64,000 nucleotides of DNA, taken from the NCBI RefSeq assembly GCF_003255815.1, contig NC_037681.1, positions 82,961,578 through 83,025,577 on the forward strand, read 5' to 3'. This DNA is from Theropithecus gelada. Lineage: Eukaryota > Chordata > Mammalia > Primates > Cercopithecidae. Below, piece by piece: positions 54,077 to 64,000 of the stretch. The notes below the pieces were generated by a model. The model did no database searches. It had not been told where the DNA came from and was given only the letters and a program-made list of their open reading frames with translations. The position numbers and the translations under genes are program-made. How positions within the stretch are numbered: position 1 is the first letter of the stretch; the number at the start of each line of letters is the position of its first letter.

Positions 54077-54656
54077 TGTTGAGAACAGGTACTTGGTGTC
54101 ACAAAACTCAACACTGAGAAAAAGGATCTCTCAGCAAGGCTAGTTTACTTTCTGCAGAAAGGGTACCGCTCACTAGCAGTCTTGCCATGAGAGCACACCC
54201 AAACAAAGGAGACAGGGTCATTTATAACCTGAAGCGGCCACCCTGCTGCTGTGTCTGGTGTCCATTGGATGGAATGGGACCTCACATTCTGTACTTGTCC
54301 TGATTGGCTAGTAACTTAGAACTTTCCAAAAGAGGCAAAGGCAGAGGACAAAGGAAGGTGGAAGCGACTTGTGGAATGCTGAGAAAGGTAAAAACACCTC
54401 CAAATAAGGAAGAGGACCAGGCTGTGACCTAATGCTTGCTTGGACCAGTATAAGCATGCCAGGGCAAATATCTAGGCTAAAATATGGGAGCTAAGAACAC
54501 AAAGTACATTGATTTTTTTATTACAGCTAGCAGATATCTAAGAATGTTAGCCCAGGTCTTTGAATACATTTTGCTTCTAAGAGATTTTACTATTTATTCC
54601 TAATTAGACAGGGAGGAAAGTCCCTTTGAAGAGGAACCTCTACTTCACTTTCTACA
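54077..54656 (-). mobile_element. LTR, paralogue of 7379-8266
   Basis: 580 bp from TGTTGAGAACAGGTAC to CTTCACTTTCTACA. Shares AGAAAGGGTAC, CTTGCCATGAGAG, ACACCTCCAAATAAGG-like and TTTGAAGAGGAA phrases in order with the other copy. No matching target duplication found. Confidence 0.65.
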
Positions 54657-55245
54657 ATTGAAAATGCCTATTATGGGATATAGTGATTACTCGATTTCAG
54701 CTGCCTTATGTCAGCAGGAAATATAGACTTAATATTGTCAGATCTTCTGATTTTTTTCAAGAGAAACCAGAAATCCAGATTTTTATGGGGATGGCAACTG
54801 ATTTTTAAGTACTGGCTCAAATTCAATAATTTTACAAAGTTGTTCAGACCAAATGGGTTCAGGCCACCCATTTTTCTGGGGTGCCACTTTGTGACTTTTG
54901 ATTTAGCCCAGAATAAATTGTTTGTTTGCAGCCTGAACTACCTTTGGGATAACCAATTCCTAAGAGCCATATGGAATATTTCCTTTTACTTGTACTGAAA
55001 TAAACTCTGTTGAATAACAAGAATCTTTCCTTACTTGAATGCTTAGGAATTTGTAGTCCCCAGTACAATCTCACAGATTTCAGTTATATCTCATATTAAT
55101 TGTCTCCTCAGAAGTTGAATGAAATAGTCACAAAGCTTGAGACAAGTGTTCTGGTATTGACTTGCTTCCCACAGTACTTAATTAAAATAATTGTTTTTTT
55201 TTCTCTTAGGTCTTAGTAAGTGTCTTAATGGCTGCAATTTACTTG
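54657..55245. other. AT-rich stretch, possibly an old DNA transposon
   Basis: CAGAAATCCAGATTTTTATG, CAAATTCAATAATTTTACAA and GGCCACCCATTTTTCTGG faintly recall hAT-derived repeats, but no ends were identified. Confidence 0.35.
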
Positions 55246-55674
55246 TGTGAACCCAGAAAATCTGAGACAGGTCTCAGTTTATTTAGAAAGTTTATTTTGC
55301 CAAGGTTGTGGACAGCCTGTGACATAGCCTCAGGAAGTCCTGACGACATGTGCCCAAGGTGATTGGCGGACAGCTTGGTTTTATACATTTTAGGGAGACA
55401 TGAGGCATCAATCAATATATGTAAGAAGTACATTGGTTCCGTCTGGAAAGGCAGGACAACTTGAAGCAAAGGCAGGAAATGGGGAAGGAGCTTCTAGGTC
55501 ACAGATAGGTGAGACACAAAGGATAGCCTTTCCAAAGGAGGCAATCAGATATGCATCTATCTCAGTGAGCAGAGGAATAACTTTGAATAGAATGGGAGGC
55601 AATTTTGCCTTAAGCAGTTTCCAGCTTGAGTTTTCCTTAGTGATTTTGGGGGCCCAAGATATTTTCATTTCACA
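55246..55674 (-). mobile_element. ERV1-type solo LTR
   Basis: 429 bp from TGTGAACCCAGAAAATCTGA to ATTTTCATTTCACA with exact CTTG on both sides. AAGTTTATTTTGCCAAGG is the antisense AATAAA region. Related to the LTR at 12527-13505. Confidence 0.9.
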
Positions 55675-55679
55675 CTTGT

Positions 55680-56440
55680 AAATACTGCAGCATTGACAAC
55701 GGAATGCTGTGTACCTGCTGGTTAAATTAAGCTTCAATTCCAAGGGCAAGCTACACCCCAGGGGTGTCAGCTAGTGTTATATCTGAAAGGCTATTCAATG
55801 TGCCCCTTAAAAGTTGCTTGGGTAATCTGTATTTTGATTCATAGCAGATACTTTGCTAATCAGCACGTAAATATCAGAAATTGGTTTTATTTTGTGGTGA
55901 AATCAGTGGCTTAGTAATTAGCATGAAAAAATCATAGAAAAGGGCTCACTGATGAAATGGAAGAGAATCAAGATACGTGAATATGCTAACATATTTGAGA
56001 GGCTCTGCTCATTTGCCTGAACAGGGTGTAAGAGTCTATTGAGGCCTTTAGCAAGCCCCTGTAAAGATGGTGCAAGACCCTGGACCCTGAGCCACTCCTG
56101 TATCCAGATGTTGCTTTAGAAGAGTTTCTGGTTGCCTGATGCTGACCACAAAGATAATTAAATCCTGTCTCTAAAATGTTGGTTCTTTTCCTGCAGATCA
56201 TTCATGTCATGTAGTCATTAAATCATTTAAAAGGACATAAGCTGGACCTACCGAGTGGGTTGTATAAAATGTTCTGTGCCTAATGGTCCATGAATATTGG
56301 TTTAATAAATGTCTTTGCATGGGGCAGAATTTGGCCTGGGGCTTGCTTTTATTACAAGTTGGTAGCAAGGTAGGAAATGAGCAGCTGAATCTTACCCACT
56401 ACAAAACATCTTGAGCTACTGCCGTAAACTGAAAGTAACA
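55680..56440. other. Low-repeat stretch
   Basis: No repeat recognised; ATTGGTTTAATAAATGTC near 56300 is an isolated AATAAA. Confidence 0.4.
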
Positions 56441-56628
56441 GGCTAGTTCCCAACAATGAAAAAATGGAGGAGCCAGAACAAAGCTGGAGGCATCACATTA
56501 CCTGACTTTATACTGCAAAGTTGTAGTAACCAAAACAATGTGGGACTGGGATAAAATCAGACCTACAGGCCAATGGAAACAGAATAGAGAACCCAGAAAT
56601 AAATGCACACATTTATAGTCAAGTCATT

Positions 56629-56892
56629 TTGTTGTTGTTGTTTTGTTTTTGTTTTCCAGACGGAGTCTCACTCTGATGCCAGGCTTGAGTGCAGTGGTGC
56701 AATCTCGGCTCACTGCAACCTCCGCCTCCCAGGTTCAAGCGATTCTCCTGCCTCTGCCTCCTGAGTAGCTGGGACTACAGGCGTGTGCCACCACACCCAG
56801 CTAATTTTTGTATTCTTAGTAGAGATGGGGTTTCACCATGTTGGTCAGGATGGTCTGGATCTCTTGACCTTGTGAGCCACTGCTCCTGGCCC
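56629..56892 (-). mobile_element. AluS-like with left-arm deletion
   Basis: CTCTTGACCTTGTGA passes straight to GCCACTGCTCCTGGCC, about 45 bp being lost. AGTCAAGTCATT and AGTCAACTCATT flank it (56617-56628, 56893-56904). Confidence 0.95.
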
Positions 56893-57046
56893 AGTCAACT
56901 CATTCTTGACAAAGGCACCAAGAACATACATTAGGGAAAGGATCCCCTTTTAATAAATGATGTTAGGAAAATGATAGTCATATGCAGAGGAATGAAACTA
57001 GACCCCTATTTCTTACCATATACAAGAATCAAATACAAATGGATCA

Positions 57047-57371
57047 GGCCGGGCATGGTGGCTCACGCTTGTAATCCCAGTACTTTGGGAGGCCAAGCTG
57101 GGTGGATCACCTGAGGTCAGGAATTCGAGACCAGCCTGGCCAAAATGGCAAAACTCTGTCTCTACTAAAAATACAAAAATGAGCTGGGCATGGAGGCACA
57201 CGCCTGTAATCCCAGCTACTCAGGAGGCTGAGGCAGGAGAACCACTTGAACCCAGGAGGTGGAGGTTGCGGTGAGCCAAAATCATGCCACTGCACTCCAG
57301 CCTGGGTGACAGAGCAAGACTCTGTCTCAAAAAATAAAATAAAATAAAATAAAATAAAATAAAATAAAATA
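57047..57371 (+). mobile_element. AluS-like with (AAAAT)n tail
   Basis: Full-length copy whose tail is about eight AAAAT units (57333-57371). GGATCA flanks it. Confidence 0.95.
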
Positions 57372-58016
57372 GGATCAAAGACCTAAATGTAAAACATGAA
57401 ACTACTAGAAGAAAACATTGGAGAAATGCTTCAGGGACAATAGGCTGGGCTAAGATTTCTTGAGCAAGACCTCAACAGCACAGGTAACCAAAGCAAAAGT
57501 TGACAAATGTCATTAGATCAAGCTAAAAAGCTTCTGCACAGCAGATAAAAGAATCAACAAAGTGAAGAGACGACTTACAGGATGGGAGAAAATACTTGAA
57601 AACAAGTCATGTGGCGAAGAATTAATAACCAAAATATAGAAAGAACTCAACTCAATAACAAAAGAACAAATAACCTGACTTAAAAATATGTAAAAGATCT
57701 GAATAGATATTTCTCAAAAGAAGACATAAAAATGGCTAACAGGTATATGAAAAAATGCTCAACATCACTAATCATTAGGGAAATGCAAATCAAAACCACA
57801 ATGAGATATCCCAGTTAAAATGATTATTGTTAAAAAAACAGAAAATAGCAAAAGTTGTCAAGGGTGCAGAAAAAGGGGAATGCTCATACACTGTTGGTGG
57901 GAGTATAAATTAGTATATCCACTATGGAAAACAGTATGGAGAGTTGTCAAAAAACTAACAATAGAACTACCATATGATCCAGCAATCATCCTTCTGGGTA
58001 TATATTCAAAAGAAAG

Positions 58017-58315
58017 GGCTGGGCATGTTGGCTCATGTCTGTAATCCCAGCACTTTGGGAGGCCAAGTCAGAAGAATCACTTGAGTCCAAGAATTCAAGA
58101 CCAGCCTGGGCAATATGGCAAGACCCTGTCTCTACAAAATTTTTTAAAGAAATTAGCCTGATGTGGTGGCATGTACCTGTAGTCTCAGCTACTTGGGAAA
58201 CTGAAGTGGGAAGATCATTTGATCCTGGGATCTTAAGGCTGTAGTGAGCCATGATTGTGCCACTGCACTCCTGCCTGGGTGGCGAAGCAAGACCCTATCT
58301 CAAAAAAGAGAAATA
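58017..58315 (+). mobile_element. AluJ
   Basis: Diverged dimer (CAATATGGCAAGACCCTGTC, TTGATCCTGGGATCTTAAGG) in the L1 between CAAAAGAAA and GAAATCAGTATATC. Confidence 0.93.
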
Positions 58316-58716
58316 AAGAAACGAAATCAGTATATCAAAGAGATATCTCCACCCCCACATTTATTGCAGCACTATTTACAATAGCCAAGATATGGAATCA
58401 ACGTAAGTGTCTGTCAACAGATGAATGAATAAAGAAAAGGTGTTATGTACACACAATGGAATATTATTCTACCGTAAAACAGAATGAAATCCTGTTATTT
58501 GCAACAACATGGATGGAACTGGAAGACATTATGTTAAATGAAACAGGCCAGGCATGGAAAGACAAATGTCTTATGTTCTAACTCGTATGTGGGAGCTAAA
58601 ATAATTGACCTCAAGGAGGTAGAGAGTAGAATGGCGGTTACCAGAGACTAGAGGGGCAATGGAGAGGGCAAGATAAAAAGGGAATGGTTAATGGGCACAA
58701 AAATACAGTTAGATAG

Positions 58717-59000
58717 GCTGGGCGTGGTGGTTCACGCCTATAATCCCAGCACTTGGGGAGGCCGAGGAGGGTGGACCACTTGAGATCAGGAGTTCAACAC
58801 CAGCCTGCCCAGCGTGGTGAAACCGTCTCTACTAAAAATACAAAAAATTAGCTGGGCATGGTGATGTACACCTGTAATCTCAGCTACTCAGGAGGCTGAG
58901 GCAGGAAAATTACTTGAACCCAGGAGGCAGAGGTTGCAGTGAGCCAACATTGCACCATTGCACTCCAGACTGGACAACAGAGCAAGACTCCATCTTAAAA
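58717..59000 (+). mobile_element. AluS-like
   Basis: Exact 17-bp AAAATACAGTTAGATAG at 58700-58716 and 59001-59017 marks it clearly. Confidence 0.97.
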
Positions 59001-59218
59001 AAAATACAGTTAGATAGAAGAAATAAGATCTGGTGTTTGGTAGCACAATAGGGCAGCTGTAGCTATCAATAATCTATTGTATATTTCAAAATAGCTAGAA
59101 GAGTAGATTTAGAATATTCCCAACACAAATGATAAATGTTTGTGGAGGTGGATATCCCAGTTATCCAGGTTTGATCATTACACATTGCATGCTTCTGTCA
59201 AAACATCACATGTACCCC

Positions 59219-59575
59219 TGATATGGTTTGGCTCTGTGTCCCCATCCAAATCTCACATTGAATTGTAATCCCCATGTGATTACATGGGGAGGGTGGTGAT
59301 TGGATCATGGGGGCAGTTTTCCCCATGCTATTCTCATGATAGTAAGTTTGTTCTCATGAGATCTGATAGTTTTATAAGGGGCTCTTCCCCACTTTGCTTA
59401 CTTCTCTCTATCCTGCTACCTTGTGAAGAAGGTGCCTGCTTCTCCTTCCGCCGTGATTGTAAGTTTCCTGAGGCTTCCCCATTATGCAGAACTGTGAGTC
59501 AATTAAGCCTCTTTCCTTTATAAATTGCCCAGTCTCTGGTATTTCCTTGTAACAGTATGAGAATAAATTAATACA
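59219..59575 (+). mobile_element. THE1-type MaLR LTR inside the L1MA 3' UTR
   Basis: TGATATGGTTTGGCTCTGTG to AATAAATTAATACA, full length. ACCCC before and ACACC after are a 5-bp duplication with one mismatch; the L1 continues CCATAATATGTACAAC. Confidence 0.95.
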
Positions 59576-59598
59576 ACACCATAATATGTACAACTACT

Positions 59599-59906
59599 TT
59601 TTTTGAGACAGGGTCTCACTGTGTCACCCAGGCTTGAGTGCAGTGGCATGATCACAGCTCACTGCAGCCCTGACCCCCTAACCCATGTCAGCCTCCCATG
59701 TCAAGTGATCTTCCCATGTCAGCCTCCCAAGTAGCTGGGACCCCAGGTGTGTGCCAGAACGCCTGGTTAAAGTTTTATATATTTTTTGTAGAGATGGGGT
59801 TTCACTATGCTGTACAAGCTGATCTCAAACTTCTGGCTTCAAGTAATTCTCCTGCCTTGGCTTACCAAAGTGCTGGGATTACAGGTGTGAGCCACCATGC
59901 CTAACC
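59599..59906 (-). mobile_element. AluJ
   Basis: Antisense copy with a local CCCATGTCAGCCTCCCA duplication in the right arm. TGTACAACTACT and TGTACAACTATT flank it. Confidence 0.94.
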
Positions 59907-60043
59907 TGTACAACTATTATGTGTCCATAAAAATTAAAAATAAAAAGTTTTTTGAAAGAGAGAAAATAGAACGTGGAGGAGCCAGCCTCAGAGATGAGAA
60001 CTGATTCCTGAAGGCCCCAGGAATACATCACTAACTCTGCTTC

Positions 60044-60648
60044 TGTAGGGGAGTAGAAAATGACTTTCTTATAGCCTTCTAGGTTCCTTGGCTGGGCTAT
60101 GAATTAAATTAATGTAAGACTAATGAACAGGAGAAAAGCCATATTTAATTACCTATGCATGCACAGGAGTCTTACAAAATACCAGACTTGAAGAAGGGGC
60201 AGATGCCTGAAGCTAATAGAGCATCCTGAGATACAGAAAGGAATGGGGGCGCTTAGGGCTTCTGGGAAGTGGTGGCCACACAAGTTATGGGTGAGGGGAG
60301 GAAACGTATGGTGAATAAATGTCTTCTTGTTATGCAGATAAAAATCTCCCAGGTAACAAAGGTTGTTGGGAGTCGCCCTTAGGAGAATAGGTGGTTTCTG
60401 TCTAGGCATAGTTTCCACCTCCTGGCTCTCTCCTGTGATCCATCCCAGTTAATGTTCCCTGGTGGATGGGATTCCTGCAAAGGGGATTCAGGACAATTGA
60501 GTTCCATTTGGAGGAAGGTCTTTAGGCAGCTAAAGGGAGCTCAGAAAAAGCCTCTGTCTGCATCCACTGTTCCCCACATGCCCTCGGTTCAATGCAATCA
60601 GCACACCAAAGCGTGATATTTTGGGGTGGCATTTCTTGGACTCCTTCA
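60044..60648 (-). mobile_element. ERV1-group LTR without inserts
   Basis: About 605 bp from TGTAGGGGAGTAGAAAATGA to TTGGACTCCTTCA; it is the uninterrupted reference for 9939-10860. No unambiguous target duplication. Confidence 0.78.
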
Positions 60649-60649
60649 A

Positions 60650-62250
60650 CTTCATCCTCCAAGCCAGACTTTTCAACAGGAAAGTCATCTGGGTGTCTAC
60701 ATACTGGTTGTCATTGTATTCATATTTTATTGTCCTCTTCTATCTAGTTGTCCCCAGTGGTTGGCAGGAAATTTATTTTTTATTACTTCTCTTCCTGTAT
60801 TTTAACAGGAAACCGTGGTGTTTTCCGACAACATAGCACACAGGCAGCTGGGTTTTGTGGCATCGAGCACATAACAGAAGGGTCATGGGCTTTTGGCTTT
60901 ACTTCCTGAAAGTTGGTGCTAGTGCCTGCATTTGATGTTTCTAGCCTGTGAAACACATCAGGTGTCCCAGGAGGAGATGCCAGCTCAGCTGCCATAGGTA
61001 CAGAGACAAGTATGGGGCAGTGGCAGGAAAGTCTGGAGCAAGAACAGGATTGTGGCCTGGGCAAGCCCTTCCTTTGGGGTTTGAATCCTAGGGGAGTTAT
61101 CTAAGCCTAAATGCAGGCCTGCAGGAGTGTAGCCTGTAGGACCTGCACACAGGGCTCTGCCAATTGAATTGGGATCAAGGTCGCCAGTGTCTCCAAGGCA
61201 CAGACCCACTAAACAGGTTGTCATCATAACATAGTAGTAGAGGCAGGTGGTGGGCCTTCAGTGAAGCCACAGGGAAACACAGCAGGAGCCGATCAGCGCA
61301 GCCTGTGCCAGCAGCCTGGGGGACCTTCTTGGAAAATGTTTATTTATTTATTTACCAGAAAGATTAATATGAAACACAAAGAGAATTATTCATGAAAATA
61401 TACAGGAACTCAATTATTTCAAAGAAAATGCTACTACAAGCCATAGGTTCTGCATGTTTGGAATCTAAGTCCTGGAATTGTCTGTTGCTGTTCACCTGTC
61501 TCATTTTTGCTCTCCAGTTACACTTAAGATTGGTGCTGATTTAAATATTCAGGGAGGATGGGTGTCTAAGAGGTTCTGTCCATTTGGAAAAGACAGCAGA
61601 GACTATCCTCTCACCCACTGCCCTAACCTGTGGATTATGTTGTGAAGGTAGGACCTCATGCCTACCCTCATAACACTTTCAGTTCTTTGATTTGCGATCT
61701 GCTTCTTGTGTTTCACCGTGCCTGGCAAGGCCATTTCTTCCCTGCTAGTTCTAATTTGGGCAGATGGCTATTGCTTTTCTTTTATATGCCAACTTTTCCA
61801 CACCAAAGTTTATATCTCTAGGGAGCTACTTCTGTTTATTAACAATGGGGTTTTATTCCTTCAGTGAACGTAGACTATGAACAAATAGCAAAATGAATAT
61901 GTATTTCACCAATCTCTTCCAGCTGCCTCTTATCTCACCAGAGGGACTGAGAGGAGCCTCTGCCTTATTCAGTCTTGAATCTTGGGTGACTGTGTGTGGC
62001 CATTTTTATGTGAGCCATTTCTGCTGACTCTCTCCTCAGCCTGTCCCAATCAAGCTTCTGCCCCTTCTGCTGTACTGATATGCTCCTTCCACAACTACCT
62101 GTGAAGCCGGGTCACGCTAAAAAGAATTGACATGGTCCACCTGTCATTTACCTAATGCCTCTGCTTAAACTTGCATGTGAAATTAACATTCCCTTTTTGT
62201 TTATATTTATATTTGTAAAAATACAAATAATTATATTTAAAAAAATTAAT
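60650..62250. other. Low-repeat stretch of 1.6 kb
   Basis: Mixed sequence with short TTTA runs near 61338-61355. ORFs of 63-93 codons resemble nothing known. No splice-framed exon is convincing. Confidence 0.45.
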
Positions 62251-62253
62251 CCT

Positions 62254-62534
62254 GGCTAGGCACGGTGGCTCATGCCTGTAATCCCAGCACTTTGGGAGGC
62301 CGAGGCAGATGGATCATCTGAGGTCAGGAGTTTAAGACTAGCCTGGCCAACATGGTAAAACCCTGTCTCTACTAAAAATACAAAAATTAGCTGGGTGTGG
62401 TGCCTTACGCCTATAATCCCAGCTACTCAGGAGGCTGAGGCAGGAGAATCGCTTGAACCCAAGAGGTGGAGTTTGCAGTGAACTGTGATCATGCCATTGC
62501 ACTCCAGCCTGAGCAATAAGAGGAAACTCCATCT

Positions 62535-62570
<36 letters not shown>
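62254..62570 (+). mobile_element. AluS-like with a 35-A tail
   Basis: Full-length copy; 62536-62570 is an uninterrupted run of 35 A. AATCC precedes the element and follows the tail. Confidence 0.95.
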
Positions 62571-62574
<4 letters not shown>

Positions 62575-62576
<2 letters not shown>

Positions 62577-63745
62577 GTCTGTGGATTTCTCTCACATCTT
62601 TCCCAGCTCATCTCACAACCTCTCCTATCATTTTCCTTCACTCCTTAAGGGACTTCTCTTCCTTCCCTATTTATAAGTTTGCAAAGGTCCATCCTCAGTG
62701 AGCTCATGTTTTCACTCCCAAAATATCTCTGAATGCAGACCTCTTCCTGAGTTCATGTACCATATACCTAACCCCTAGGGGATGTCTTAAAAATTCTCCA
62801 AACTAAATTTTCTTAAAAGTTCTCCAAACTGAATTTCTCCCAAATTGAATATACCATTATGCCCCCAAGTTCTGCTTCTCTTCCTAGGTTATATTTCCTG
62901 ACACGTCTTCTGCAGCCCAGGGAACAGTGCTCAGGAACACAGATCCATTCTGGGGTTCCCAAAGGGGAAGCTGACTCTGAGAATTGCAATTATACTTTCC
63001 TTGGTTGGATCAGAAAATATGGCCTTGAGGATTTAGCAGATACTAACTTCAAACGCAAGTTTGATGGCTCTCTCTCCTATGTCTGTGTCCGCTTAGAGGT
63101 CTTTATCTCCGCTGGTAGAAAATGGAGAGGAATCACTGTGCTTCTCCTTTGCACATAATGTCAGCCTGGAGATGCGTATGTGTAAAAACAAAGTTGGAGG
63201 TGACTCAAGTGGATGAAGAATGAACTCACTAGGATTCTCCCAAATGCCCTACTGTGTCTGGAGAATACAAATGAAGCCAACACATTTAGCTCTAAACCTT
63301 GGAGCGTTAATCTTTCAAGAACACATTTCCTTCCTGTATTTCTAGTAACTACTGTTTCTGACTTTTCTGGAAATCCCACCAATTTCCTTGATTCCCTTTT
63401 CCATAAGAATTCAGTCATAAAAATAGAACCATGAGAAAAGTTAGTTTGACCCCTTTGCCCTCTGAAATGTGCTGGTGGAAACAGCCTGGGGGAATTGGGG
63501 GTGGGGGAAATGCCTCTTTAATCAAACTGGTTCTTCCATCTCAAGGAAAAACAAACTGAAGCAAAGAATAAAAATTGCTTTACATTAGTCTTCCACAGGA
63601 AAGGGATTTTTTTTAAGGAAAGAATTTACATGTGGACTCTTCTAGTGTTTGGAGAAGGAATTTTTAACCTGAGATCTGTGAATGGGCTTTACTGGAATAT
63701 AAGATTCTCCAGAAACCGTGAGCTACATGATTTTGTTTCTGGCAT
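62575..63745. other. Low-repeat stretch
   Basis: TCTCCAAACT-AAATTT/GAATTT recurs near 62797 and 62821, a short local duplication. ORFs up to 99 codons (62859-63158) are unrecognised. Confidence 0.4.
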
Positions 63746-63981
63746 TTTTCTTTTTTCTTTTCTTTTTTTTTTTTTTTTTGAGATGGAGTCTCGCTGTGTC
63801 GCCCAGGCTGGAGTACAGTGGCCGGATCTCAGCTCACTGCAAGCTCCGCCTCCTGAGTTCATGCCATTCTCCCGCCTCAGCCTCCCGAGCAGCTGGGACT
63901 ACAGACGCCCACCACACGCCCGGCTAATTTTTTGTATTTTTAGTAGAGACGGGGTTTTACTGTGTTAGCCAGGATGGTCTT
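63746..63981 (-). mobile_element. AluY, Old World monkey type, 5' part missing
   Basis: Antisense right arm with GTGGCCGGATCTCAGCTCAC (complement of the GATCCGGCCAC state). Alu sequence stops at GGATGGTCTTG, and the last 18 bases of the window are unrelated, so the element is 5' truncated before the edge. Confidence 0.92.
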
Positions 63982-64000
63982 GTTATGCCCAGACTGTTTG

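Larger units (their letters stand above)
56445..59950 (+). mobile_element. L1MA-like 3' half, split by THE1 and five Alus
   Basis: ORF2 through 3' UTR in sense. The translation near 57890 still reads CWWEYKLVYPLWKTVWRVVK, and GGATGGAACTGGAAGACATT, TTTCAAAATAGCTAGAAGAG, AACATCACATGTACCCC and the end AAAAATTAAAAATAAAAAG follow. About 1.9 kb of L1 without inserts; frames broken. Confidence 0.95.

Noticed and set aside
4600..62570. tRNA-like or Pol III genes at A/B-box sequences
   Set aside because: All A/B-box-like words I saw fall in Alu or MIR copies; no separate tRNA, 5S or 7SK gene was recognised.
62536..62570. 35-A tail as proof of a very recent Alu insertion
   Set aside because: The Alu body is diverged and S-like, so the long tail more likely regrew by slippage.

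Overview
This is primate nuclear DNA with no protein-coding gene that I can support. Roughly a quarter of the window is Alu (about 60 copies or pieces). Most of the rest is LTR elements of ERV1, MaLR and ERVK type, old L1, L2, MIR and two DNA transposons. Nearly every open reading frame of 60-150 codons lies inside Alu, L1 or LTR sequence on one strand or the other. The lineage is best read from the youngest Alus (18882-19182, 35741-36030, 63746-63981). They carry GATCCGGCCACTGCACTCC where human AluY has GATCGCGCCACTGCACTCC, and the copy at 35741 also lacks about 12 bases after GAGACC. From memory these are Old World monkey (cercopithecid) AluY-lineage states, so a macaque-, baboon- or vervet-like genome is the best inference.

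Layout. 1-5.8 kb: Alu, old L1 and an LTR nested in L1. 5.9-14.2 kb: a dense endogenous-retrovirus LTR cluster with insertions up to three deep. 14.3-24.6 kb: Alus, an L2 of about 1.2 kb, MaLR LTRs and MIRs. 25-32.3 kb: several LTRs, including an ERVK-like LTR inside an Alu, and a split L1M. 32.4-41.6 kb: L1M, an ERV1 solo LTR with a displaced 93-bp copy of its edge, a Tigger-like transposon, and a 519-533 bp inverted repeat. 41.7-48 kb: MaLR, MIR, Alu clusters, L1M and the longest low-repeat stretches. 48-56.4 kb: MST, MER5A, MaLR, L1M and two solo LTRs. 56.4-60 kb: a 3' L1MA of about 3.5 kb split by a THE1 and five Alus. 60-64 kb: an LTR and low-repeat sequence.

Nothing here works as a gene pathway. 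The informative content is structural. The best observation is the inverted repeat (39560-40092 versus 41019-41537): its LTR part differs at 2 of about 342 positions, while its adjoining Alu part differs at about 8%. LTRs and L1s lie mainly on the minus strand (about 28 to 13), as expected if the window is intronic to a plus-strand transcription unit. Family names come from memory of consensus sequences; a RepeatMasker run with primate libraries would settle names and exact edges.
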